Assembly: GCA_013368325.1 (NCBI GenBank)
Contig: JAACJK010000121.1
Coordinates: 124,001-188,000, forward strand
Direction: 5' to 3'
Source of the DNA: Ephemerocybe angulata
Taxonomy: Eukaryota > Basidiomycota > Agaricomycetes > Agaricales > Psathyrellaceae
Length of the DNA stretch: 64,000 nucleotides
Part shown: piece after piece, positions 12,614 to 22,511 of the stretch
How positions within the stretch are numbered: the first letter of the stretch is position 1
Layout: each line of letters starts with the position of its first letter
The notes under the pieces: generated by a model
What the model was told of the DNA's origin: nothing
What the model saw: only the letters and a program-made list of their open reading frames with translations
Database searches by the model: none
Program-made: the position numbers and the translations under genes

Positions 12614-14132
12614 TCACCCTGCTAACGCCTTCTCCAAGAGCTCGAGCACAACTCGTGCTGACCCAAACGAAGCGATGTACCCATCTCCCCCATGCCTACG
12701 AATCCTCGTGAGTGAAGGTATGGTAACTTAAAGGATATTGCAAACGCACCCATAATTGTAGACCACTGGGATCTGCTTCTCGGTGAATGGAACCCGGATG
12801 CTCCCAGCTTCAAGCCGCATTCCACCAATCCTCTCAGGTCGGAACCCACATGCCTCCTCAACAACAAGCGGCAGAATGTCCTCGACACTTGGCTCCCTGC
12901 CTTCGACTCGCAACGGAGGGGGTACCAGTTCCGGTGCGAGCTTCAAGTTACGCTCTATTATCGCACGAGTGGCATCCGCTCGTGGGGCCCCATTCCTGCG
13001 CTCGTACGATCCGTCAGCAATCCTACCGAGCCTGCCATGGCGGAACGCTCACCAGTCGTTCAACTCAGAAGTACCCCCAAGAATAACAATCCCACTCTTT
13101 CGAGGCATGAAGAACGTCCCGAGCTTGCTCTCGTAATCCTTCACAGTCTTCCCGTTGTTGATCCATGGAGCCCTAATCAGAACCGTCTGGCCCCGCGATG
13201 GACACACCTTCTCATCCTCAACTCCTCCCAGCCAACGCGCGCCCAATCCCACGCAAACCACGATTCCTGCTGGGGGTTCGGGCTTGACGGGCCCAGAGCT
13301 CCGCTCGTCTGGAGAAAGAAAGGCGTAGACGCCGTTCTCGGCGATCTGGGAAAGATGCAGGACGGACCCCCGGAGGATACGCCCTCCTGCGGAGAGAAAA
13401 CGCGAGAGGAGGTATAGGAGGTATACCGGAACGTTGATTGTGACAGTATAGAAGAATTCGCCGGAAGCAACGTGAAATGGCTCGCTGGGAAGCTCGCTTC
13501 TATCCAAGTATCGAAACTTTTATCGTCGGTCGATGAGCGCTACTGAGGGGGCGACTGATGGGGAACAGAACACACCTCTGGCATGTGTTCACGCGGGTTT
13601 GGCTCGGATTCGTCACGCTCGCTGCTGGTGTATTCAAAATGTTCGATCCTGCGAAAGCATTCCTTGGCCCCCGAGGTCTCGCTCAATTTCCACATCTCCT
13701 CAAACGTCTCCTTCTCTATGGCTTCCATCGATCATCATCGACGATCGCAAGGGAGGTTAGTGGTGATGCGCCAGCCAAAGCGCAGGCCGACGAGCGACGT
13801 ACCATGTCGAAACGTTCCATGTTTTGCAACAGTGACGTGGTGCGCGCCCTAACGTCACAAGGATCCATGAGAATGAGTTTTATTTGAGAGTCCAGGTGGC
13901 GCCATACCGCCCAATGACTCGTGTACTTGATGTGCTTTGGATCGTTCGGTAACACCTCCGCGACTATGGTCACTCTATATCGACCTGTTTCTTGGAGCTT
14001 GAGCGCGGTGCTCAGCCCTATCACCCCTTGTGCAGATTCAGTTTTGAGTATTTGATGGTGTGAGAACTAAAGCACCATACCAGCTCCAATGACAACGATG
14101 TCCTTTGGACTATGGTCAGAGGTAGATGCCAT
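12614..14132 (-). CDS. D-amino-acid oxidase (FAD-dependent)
   Basis: Seven exons, read on the minus strand: 14081-14132, 13908-14026, 13803-13848, 13576-13721, 13053-13516, 12750-12995 and 12614-12695. They join in frame to 384 residues. Family features in order: Rossmann FAD motif VVIGAGVIGLSTAL at the N-terminus; YTSHWAGAHH (usual YTSPWAGAHW/H); VVCVGLGARWLGGVED; RGQTVLIRAPW; CGFRPERIGGMRLE; and the C-terminal signature VVYNYGHGGDGY. The enzyme oxidises D-amino acids to 2-oxo acids, releasing ammonia and hydrogen peroxide. Two oddities: the first conserved His of the VxHNYG signature is Tyr, and the protein ends in Ala-Leu-Ala-Gly without the PTS1 tripeptide common in this peroxisomal family. 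D-aspartate oxidase is a possible alternative assignment. Confidence 0.9.
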
Positions 14133-14687
14133 GGAATCAGGAAGGATGAAGGAGTGGAACAAGATACATAACGGGTGGGATAAAAAGGCTTCACAAATAA
14201 CTTATAACACGCCTTTAGAGAGGTGCGACTACTGCGGATTGAGACTGAGCTCCACTGATCATGCTTGATACGCAGCATCTTTCGTCTCTTCGGGGTTGGG
14301 GAAGAACTATTACAGACCGCCCTGCCATTCGGGGCGGTCTCGCATTCACATCGGGTGTTGTACTGCTCATGTGATGTCGAGAAGCGATAGGAGGGCTCTC
14401 AAGCGCGGTCCAAAACACAATGCACACGAGGCCAATATTTGGTGGATTTAGGCGCCATTTAGGAAGCGGGCGCTTATTACTGTTCTAGGGAAAATATTCG
14501 AACACGGGTGTACTTCATCAGATAATGGGTATATTGTGCATTTATATAGCGTGCAGCCACATATACGCTTGTCTTCCGAATGAGGTACCACACTCGCGTA
14601 ATGGCGTCCCACAATTCTAGTACAAGTAGGCTAGTTAGGAAGTATAGGGAAGAAGGAAGAAAAGGCGGCTCACAGTCATCGTAGATC
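14133..14687. other. Intergenic region upstream of D-amino-acid oxidase
   Basis: The region holds the promoter of the oxidase gene (minus strand) and the 3' flank of the NACHT-like gene. Around 14450 there is a GGCGCC-centred stretch (tttaggcgccatttagg). I see no gene. Confidence 0.4.
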
Positions 14688-17009
14688 TTATCTGGTGCGT
14701 GCACGAGCCTTTTTCTCCGACCTCGAACGATCCAACTTGGGAACTGGGACATTTTCCACAGGGAAAAATTGGGCCATTGTAGTCGGAGAAGGCGAAAGAA
14801 TTATAGCGGATGCATTGGCAATGATTGCGTCCAAGTCGATATGGTAGATCTTAGGGTCATTCTCGTCAAGATAGGACTGAATGGCAGAGTCTGGTCTCGC
14901 TGTGATGACTACGCGGAGCGGCGTTTGGTGTTCAAGAACACAGTTCTTGAGTGCATCGATCAGCTCCTTCTGCTGCTCATTCCCCTCGCATTGGTCAAGC
15001 CCATCAATCAGGACTGCATGGCGCCATTGCTCCGGGGGCATGACCGTCATTGTCGACCTGTGTACCAAAGCTGGGCGGACGAGGAGGCGATCCAGTTGAT
15101 CCTGGAATAATGCGTCGAAGACATACGGGTCCCCATCGGCTATACCAGATATGTTCTCTCGAAGAGCGCGGTCGACATTGCCTAGCTGGTACGCGATCGT
15201 CGGCGCCACTCGTGAGAGGTCGTTTCGAGTTTGATCGGAGGTGGAGAAGAAGAACTTGGACGACGTCTGGGTACGCAGGCTTGCCAGAGTTCCTTGTATA
15301 TTTGACTTCCCTGACCCTTCTACCCCCGTGATGCAGATTAAGCGCCCGAAATCCTGTCCTTGAATCCATGTTGCACATTGTTTGACGATTTCTGTCTTGA
15401 TGTCAAGGTGGCACTGAGAGTAGTAACGGCGCCGGCTTGGGTCGTTGAGAACGTTATTTGCTATCTTGCTCAGGAACTCTCTGGACCACCCTCCATTACG
15501 CGCCGTCATTGACTCAGAAGCAAACACTATTGATATGGATTGCATCATTTGTCAGTTATCCTAGCTTTGCTGGTTAGACATATAAAGAATGACTGACCCG
15601 CCGCTTCAGCTTTGGACCTTGCTCTTTCTATGATATTTCCCCCTACTTGAGTTAATGAAATGGGTCCGTTGAAGTTGGCGCCAGTAGTGTGCGACAAGAC
15701 ACTCGTACGGTCCGCAGTTTTCTGGAGTACGGATGTCTTTGCTAGAGGGGTCGTGGCACCAGCGCTTTCAAGCCCTGCTGGTTTTGCGTGATCGACATGT
15801 GGCTGCGCTGATGGGCCGTCTTTTAAGGGAAGGGTTGATAACGACTCGGATGGGCCTTCCTGAGAGGTGGAATAGTTCTGGAGCTGTAAAGCCATAGTCT
15901 GCTGAGAGGGTGTTGTCTTGAGTAATTGGTGCGTTTCTGTTTGAACAACAACCTCTCTGTATATAGCCGTCTCTGATCGGAGAAACGGCTCCTCGCGCTG
16001 TTCGAAAGGAGCTCCAGAGGGAGCCATCGAGGGGCGCGGTTGTAGAGGGTCCATTACGGCGGTGTGCCCAAATCCTTGGGGAGGTATGGCTATCGGCGCT
16101 GGAAGAGGCCTTGCTGGTGAGCGGTCTGGTCGGCGAGGGGGTTTCAGCCCGGGGAGCTGACCCTGATCCACGAAACTCAGTAGAGGGCGAAGCCTTTAAG
16201 TATTGGTTAGAAGGCTGTTCAGGCTCCTTCCATGCAGAACCCTCCTGGTGTCCGGCGTCTGTGATTGCTGTTCGCTGTGTTTCCGTCCCCGCCTGGCTTG
16301 AAGGAGAAGGCCTAAGCGAGTGGTTCGATGGGCGACCCCGGGGATAAGTGCGCGGTTGGGTTCTATGCTGTCGGCTTTGAGAATCCGTTCGTTGTGGCTT
16401 CTGCTCGGCGGACTCCGCAAAAGGAAGTACAGTGGGCCCTGTGAATGCTGGGACTGAAGCCGGAACGGGCGCTGGCTTGCTGCTGATGGAACTCGATCCG
16501 CCATCTGTGGACTGCGTTTGTAGCAAAGCCTCTCGGCTCGCATGCCTATTCTTTCTAGAAGATTTCCGTCGTATATCGACGCCAGGAATGTGTGGAGGGG
16601 AGTCTTGTGGATGGGTCGACGTCGAGGCACTTCCCAAACGCTGCATAGCCGACCGGCTCGGAGAATAAGGCAAGGGAGCAGGTGTAACCACAGTATCCCG
16701 CGACGATGAGGAACTAGGCGCCCTTACCGATTGCCGAGAGGCAGAATTTCGTAACCTTTTAGAAGTTTCCGGTAAATGTGCAGCTGGTGGGCGGTTAGGT
16801 TCCTGGAATCGGTGGGTTTGCGGTGAGATCACATCGTTCTTGTTCTCGTTCTGGGGAGGTGGCGATGGTGTCCTTTTGGAGATGGAAAGGGTCGGAGGGG
16901 CTGTTGGGGCACGTTTCTCTGCTGGTTCTTTTGTAACTGGCGCTACAGGTTTGGAAGTGCCACTGGAGTTCTTCAAGGGCTCATCATTGGAGTCGGAACA
17001 GCCGCACAT
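14688..17009 (-). CDS. NACHT-like P-loop NTPase with long disordered N-terminus (copy A)
   Basis: The protein starts with MCGCSDSN, followed by about 350 residues rich in Pro, Ser, Thr, Arg and Gln (disordered). Then come the segment TGANFNGPISLTQVGGN and a P-loop NTPase domain in the last exon (from about 15525). That domain has Walker A GVEGSGKSN, FFFSTSDQTRND, Walker B AVLIDGLDQCEG and a sensor-like RVVITARPDSAI, all typical of fungal NACHT/STAND proteins. It ends about 70 residues after the sensor with a basic tail, so no WD40, ankyrin or TPR part follows. The reading frame changes near 16.17 kb. I could not place a canonical intron there, so a frameshift is possible. The intron around 15.53-15.59 kb is clear. 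The paralogue at 18725-20520 has the same design in the opposite direction. Confidence 0.7.
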
Positions 17010-17293
17010 TGTCGAAGAGCACCAGCGAGGATGAAAGCGAAGGCCAAGGAGAGGTTCGAGATTGTCACGCCCTGGGCACGAGGCTATCGCTTTCGCCGTC
17101 ACAGCGGATGTCAAAAGCGGACTGACATATCCTTTGCCTTATCTTATTAGACGCTGGGCACCAAATGCAGAAACTCTTCATCGACTCGCGGGAAGGCTCA
17201 ATTGACCCTTACCGTAAATCAGCGACATGAGAATGGTCTGCGAAACAAGGGTGAATTTCAATACAGAGTACAACAAAGGATCCACCTCTCAGA

Positions 17294-18235
17294 CTACGAC
17301 CCAAGCCTATTTCCCTGACCCCATTGATGTCCTTCAGGGGAACTCGCGTTCGCCACCCTTCTGGGGGCAACAACTTCAATCCCACTCGCCCTCAACCCGG
17401 TAGCCACACCCCCAGTTGCCGTCCTCGTACCTTCACCTTCCCTCCTTCGCCTCGCACCTTCCCCAAAGAAGCGCCTCAGCCAAGCGGGTGCCAAAGCGTA
17501 TTCCGCCAAGACACCACCGGTTGCTGAGAGGTCGCCACCCCAGACACCCCACCACCATGCATGCCCGACTATAATGCCTGCAACACTCTCGGCGGCAGCG
17601 CGTGGGCCGGCCATGAGGAGGTCCATGACGACCATAACGTAGGGGAAGTAGCGGACGGGGAGAGTGACGAGGCCCATGAGCGAGGTTTGAGCACCTGGAG
17701 GTGCGAGCGCGGAGGTTACGTAGGAGAGACAGGCGAGGAGAGAGTGCAAGAACAGGACGGAGGAGAGCGGTCTCGTTGCAAGCTAAGTGAGAAGAGTCAG
17801 ATCCAACCTTAAATGCGGTTGGATGAGGAGGACTCACGATGATGGATGTTCCTGCAACGGCTAATTGAAATGCGAGGTCTGAGGAGTTTCCAGCAAAGTG
17901 CCCCGATTCGAGTTGGTTCAACATTCGACTGAAAGCACATATTGCGATGATTAGCTCGTTCCTTCCAGTGGCTCTCAGACAGGCAAAACATAATCCAGGA
18001 CTTACTATAGCATCGCGACTTCAAACACGAAGTTGATATTCGTGCTGCCAACGAAGAATGCCGTGGGGATCCTCCAAAGTTGGAACTTGCTCCATACCCA
18101 GGGCCCGAAGTACACAAAGTACGCCGGATTCACGAGCTTGGCCATGACTGGGACCGTGAGCCCAACCAGCGAGACAACCGAAACCCGTGTTACGGGCGGT
18201 ATCTTCTTCAATTCAGCGAGGATTTGCTCCGCCAT
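17294..18235 (-). CDS. Derlin (Der1-like) ER membrane protein, copy 2
   Basis: Three exons, read on the minus strand: 18006-18235, 17838-17928 and 17294-17782. They join in frame to 269 residues. The N-terminus KIPPVTRVSVVSLVGL and the stretch FQLWRIPTAFFVG are textbook Derlin sequence. NFVFEVAMLY, ESGHFAGNSSDLAFQL, a membrane segment with ALAPPGAQTSLMGLVTLPVRYFP and a tail with APAWLRRFFGEG follow. Function as for other Derlins: ER-associated degradation channel or receptor. It differs from copy 1 in exon number (copy 1 has two extra introns in the first half) and in sequence, so the duplication is old or the copies serve different branches (Der1 versus Dfm1 type). It sits between two divergent NACHT-like genes. 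Confidence 0.88.
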
Positions 18236-18724
18236 CGTGGTAGATATTGTACAGGATCAGATAGATCTTCAGAAAAGTATAGGAGCGATATTCGTGGGTT
18301 ATGTCGTTGACTGGGAAGGCATCGTTCGCGCAAGGTTGTGGAAGAGTAGTTCTCGGAGCTACGCACTGACGTGGAGATTCATCAACCCCGAATAGAGCGT
18401 GAGACATGTATTCTATAATTGGAACATTGCCGCCAGTCAGGTTCCAGCAAGTCCGGAAAGTACACTCGAACATGAACCTGGAGTAGTAAGTCCAATCGCT
18501 TCTGTACACACTTGGATATACTGCTTCTAAAACACTGGATACTTACAGGAATTACAGAATAGAATAGTCGCTGGGAAACCTTGTTCATGGGCGCTTAATT
18601 CCAAAATTGGTCGACGGGCTTGATGACAGCGAACACGCATGGGAGGCGGTGCGGCCTGCTTTGAGGCGATCTGAAGGCCTGAGCGCTCTTATCTCGAACT
18701 GTCATCATCTCCTAGACCCCGACA
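18236..18724. promoter_or_regulatory. Divergent upstream region of Derlin copy 2 and NACHT-like copy B
   Basis: These 489 bp separate the start codons of the two genes and should contain both promoters. I see no gene or named motif in them. Confidence 0.45.
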
Positions 18725-20520
18725 ATGTGCTCGAAGGAATCGTGGTCGAGCTACTGCTGCACCTGTGGTGCCGATGAACCTCCGGCGAAGGGCGATTATC
18801 CACCTCCGATACCTATGGTGACGCGACAGCCCACGCCCACGCCCGCTCCTGAGCGAGTACCCCCACCACCGCACTCCAAAGGCCAACCACCTCGGGAGTT
18901 ACCCCTGGTGTCAGAGTCGTCCCCCCGAGCATCGTCTTTGAACGCCCTTGGAATAGTACGAGATCCTCCGACTGATTCACCTCAGGCGACACCGCCCTTG
19001 GACCAACCCACACCATCCCCCGTCGCGGACAAGCCACTCGAGTCGACATCGACCATCAAGCCCTCGACAGGTGCAGGCTTGGCCACAGGCCCAGCAGGTC
19101 CCGCGTTCTTCTCAAACGCAAACTACGTCCAGCTGAACGGGGACTTGAACTACACCGAGGTGCATGGAAAAGCTGTGGCGGCAAACGATTCCACAGGTGT
19201 GCACACCTTTCATAGCTTTTCTCATTGCACATGCTCACGTAGTCATTTCCAGTCAACGCAGGATGGCAAGTCCTAGTGGCCAACACCGCAGAAAACGCTC
19301 TCTGCGACTCGAGCAACCGCCGGGACCTCTCCAAACCCGATTTAAGCGCCCGAGACCCTATCGTCAAAGAATGCATAACATGGATACACACTCAAGATAC
19401 AACTCGCATCCTCTGTATCACCGGCACGGAAGGTGTTGGGAAGACGGATATCCAGCAGGCTCTGGCCGACGAGTGCGAAGACCTCAAAATTCCATCCTCC
19501 TCTTTCTTTTTCTCATCCTCGGATCCAACCCGGAATAGCCTCTCAAACGTTGTGCCCACCCTTGCGTACCAGTTAGGACACCGCAACCCCGCCTTGAAAC
19601 GAACAATCGCCACCGTTGTGCATAACGACCCGCTCGTATTCAAGAAGACTGTGCGGCAACAGCTGGACGCACTCGTCGTCGTGCCTGCCCTCCTCCATCT
19701 AGCCCAAACCGGCACCGTCACCCCAGTGGAAGGAAAAGAGGCGCAAGTGGGGGAGGAGTTCTATCCCTATGCGATCCTTCTCGACTGCCTTGACCAATGT
19801 CACGGAGAAGCACGGCAGCACGACCTCGTCTTGGCCATCAAGCATTGTATTCTCGAACGAGAAACCCCCTTCCGCGTCGTGATCACCAGCAAGCCCGACG
19901 CCGCCATCCGCCACTACCTCTTATACGGCTCTTCCGCCCATCACATAGACCTGAATGCTCGCCTCGCGAAGCCAGGGAGTTCATCACGCACCGGGAGCTT
20001 GCCGAGCGAAGTCGCCACCGAAAGTCCAGGTCCCAGCGTCCAATCGAGTCCTATACGACGGTGGACGCACCTTTCTGATGGGGGGTCGAGCAGCAACATG
20101 GGCGATCCCCGGAGCATCGAGTCCCTGCGCTCGACATCGCAGGCACTCACCGAGTCTCCTTGGTCTCACATGTCGAACGTGACGTTCGAGAGTGTAGATG
20201 AGCTTGTCACCGCCACGCCAGGTTCGAGCCGGTCGTCGAAGCTCGCAGACTGGATACGTTTATCCGATACTGGGCTCAAGGCCCCCGCGCCTGTAGAGGG
20301 CTCGGATAGCCCTGGACCTAGTAGTCCGAAGTTGGTACCGGGGGGACTCGCCCTTTCCTTAAACGTTGGCCCGACGATTGTGGAGGAACCAGAAAGCACT
20401 CCAGGCGAGGCTTCGATGCCTATGGAGTTGTCACAGCGGACTCCCGGGCCACAGGGAGAAAGCATGGATGGCATTATGAAGGCGGTACTCGACGCCATGC
20501 AGAGCTCAGCAGTCACCTAA
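18725..20520 (+). CDS. NACHT-like P-loop NTPase with disordered N-terminus (copy B)
   Basis: Two exons (18725-19196, 19253-20520) join in frame to 579 residues. The N-terminus is Cys-rich (MCSKESWSSYCCTCG) and followed by a long Pro/Ser/Thr-rich segment. Then comes FFSNANYVQLNGDLNYTEV, which resembles the short Asn/Gly-rich repeat-like motif that precedes NACHT domains in many mushroom NLRs. The NTPase domain (about residues 190-400) has Walker A GTEGVGKTD, FFFSSSDPTRNS, Walker B AILLDCLDQCHG and sensor-like RVVITSKPDAAI. After it come 180 residues of Ser/Pro-rich sequence and no sensor repeats. The layout equals copy A (14688-17009), which is a divergent paralogue. The Cys cluster could be S-acylated (inference). 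Role: likely a signalling or regulatory STAND protein; ligand unknown. Confidence 0.85.
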
Positions 20521-20606
20521 TATGCCAGAAAGGCGGGTACAACTGCATCTTCACCCTTTCAAGATACGACCGCAAACGAGAGAAAAAGATCCAAAGAAAA
20601 CCCCAA

Positions 20607-20746
20607 TATATCAATCCCAACATATCGTACAAATTACACCTACGCAGAACAACAGACATACAGTAACGATACCAGATATACTTTTCTATGTAGAGCAATG
20701 AAATCAACAATATGATGAGGTGAGGTGAGGTGTGGGGCTGCCATGA
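20607..20746. repeat. Direct repeat A, left copy (about 140 bp)
   Basis: From atatcaatcccaacatatcg to the end ggggctgccatga, this segment is about 90 percent identical, by eye, to 35469-35608, in the same orientation. It starts about 90 nt after the stop of NACHT-like copy B. It contains no ORF. It is probably duplicated 3' UTR/flank or a small dispersed element. Confidence 0.85.
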
Positions 20747-21596
20747 GCCATGTCGTTCGGAAGGAACAGTCGCTGAGGAGATATTTCAGTCCTTGTTTTA
20801 ATGCAGACCGATCGTAGCCAGTGCAGGGCTCCAGAAAAGCTCCTTTCCGAGTCTGTTCTTGGAACTTCAGCGCTGCTTGTAAGATCGAGATTGTAGCCCC
20901 TTTCACCGGGTGGCTCAGACATCTCACAGCCCATCTGGGGAATCGCCCTGAGTGCTCAGGAGAAAGAGCGTGGTGGCCATTATGGTTCAAGGCATGCCTC
21001 GAGGCGTGGTTCACATCAAGCGCCCAATCATTCTCACCAAGCGCCTGCCGAGGCTCGGCAGCCGGAGCCTTCCGCACAACGGTTCAATCCACTCTTCCAA
21101 CACATCCCCTCATGAATGGAAATGAATCAATTGAAGGTTTTCTAGCTGGGCTGAGCTGGCGAAAGAGTGTCTAACAGTCCCGTCAGATGCAATGGAAGGG
21201 ACCTCTGTCTCAAGGAGGCTGCCACTCATGCGTATGACAGGAGGGCTACGAGCTGAGTGAGCCTTTGATAAGATTGAGACTTCATGGCAAGCTCCTTTTG
21301 AGCGCATACATTTTGAATCCTAACATTGACACTGTTTGCGTTCATTTGGGGCATAGGTAGAAGGGCGCTTTGCCTGGGTACTACGTTGATAGCATGATAT
21401 GGTGGTATAGAAAAGGTGTCGCCATGAAGTTCCATTACTTATAAACGAGGACAAGGGCTAGCTTCATTTCCTAGTAGTAAAAAGGCCGAACGTAGTAACC
21501 GTATGTGCAGAATCTTAAAATTCTATCTAACCAATGTTTTCTGGACTGTCGCTAGTGGGAGGGAGGCCACAACAAAGCACAATGGGCTTGTGTAAT
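20747..21596. other. Non-coding stretch between NACHT-like copy B and the TPR pseudogene
   Basis: Short open frames only, on both strands, none with a recognisable domain. I see nothing that I can annotate. Confidence 0.4.
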
Positions 21597-22246
21597 CGAT
21601 CCGACTCCGAATCGCACCTCGAAAAAGCCCTCAACGCCCTCCATGCAGCGAGGGTCCTCTGCCAGGACGAGACTTACGAGCAGCGCTTACGAATATCCAG
21701 CCGCACGTACGAAGCTCACAAGGAGCGATATAGACAGCGAAAAGGGAAAGCCGATCTCGAGGCCGCGATCGCCGAATGCGACTACGCGCTCACTCTCCGA
21801 ACGCCAAAGGAGGATCGCATTGAACTCTTATATGAATACGTACATGGTGTCTGGGCTCTCATGGGCAGGCATGGGGCAGGAAGCGGCAGCAGGGCGAAAG
21901 CAATCGCCCGCGCACGGGAATTCATGTCTCGGCAGGGGAATGAGGAAAAACCATGGTCATCTCAATAACCCTGGCAAATATCCTATCATGGGTGAAAGCC
22001 AACCCCAGCGATGAGGACCTGGATGAAGCCATTGCGCTTCAACGCAATGGCTTCATCCAGGTCCTCAGCGTTCACGCCCACAGGAAGATCCGCAATTGCT
22101 GCGCAAGAAAGCTGCTGCAATTTGGTTACGGTCCGGGGCGAAGGAGGAATGGACAAGGTTGCAGGAGGCTGGTATTGTTTTGTCTGCATTCGACCGGGCC
22201 GATGAGTCCAGGTTACAGTGCAAACTCGCCCTTGCCATGACCTCAA
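21597..22246 (+). pseudogene. TPR-only protein pseudogene, 5' fragment
   Basis: The translation (LEKALNALHAARVLCQDE, then RKGKADLEAAIAECDYALTL) is very close to the middle of the intact TPR-only proteins at 44463-45950 and 49695-51228. It begins only around what would be residue 195, so the 5' part is missing. The frame breaks near 21950, where the motif LANILSW continues in another frame, and again in the palindrome at 22012-22067. Homology stops at about 22246 (KLALAMTSI) and resumes at about 25080, on the other side of the transposon. This is a dead copy of the minus-strand cluster at 44-51 kb, lying in the opposite orientation. Confidence 0.88.
22012..22067. repeat. Perfect 25-bp inverted repeat with 6-nt loop inside the TPR pseudogene
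   Basis: The left arm 22012-22036 (from tgaggacctggatgaagcca) is exactly reverse-complementary to 22043-22067. The spacer is cttcaa. Intact paralogues have only the left arm (coding DLDEAI), followed by codons for VLYTEAQ. So the right arm was copied from the left by a fold-back event. Confidence 0.95.
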
Positions 22247-22261
22247 TAGCCAGGGTCAGAC

Positions 22262-22400
22262 CTCAAAAACCGAGGTCGGTTTGGGGGTCGGTTTTGATGT
22301 CGGTTCGGACTTCGGAAAATCCATCAAAACCGACCAAAACCGACCTCGAGCCATGACCGCTGAGTCTGTGGGTCGGTTTTGGGGTCGGTTCTCCCGCCTC
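22262..22400. repeat. GGTCGGTTTT direct and inverted repeats near the transposon left end
   Basis: The words ggtcggttt/ggtcggtttt and their complements aaaaccgacc recur about seven times here. One pair, ggtcggttttgatg and catcaaaaccgacc, is a perfect inverted repeat of 14 bp. Subterminal repeats of this type are common transposase-binding or hairpin regions of DNA transposons. No copy is seen near the right end. Confidence 0.8.
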
Positions 22401-22511
22401 GCAGAACTGGCAGAATTAGGATAGCACATACCTCTAGCTGATGTAAGCCTGTTAAGCGCAATCTACATATGGTAATTGTTGCTCCTCGTTTCACTTTTGC
22501 ATCAAACCACG

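Noticed and set aside
15768..16171. Continuation of the first frame of NACHT-like copy A (to 15768)
   Set aside because: It ends without reaching the NTPase domain. The alternative frame leads through the conserved NFNGPISLTQVGGN motif into the NTPase exon and is preferred.
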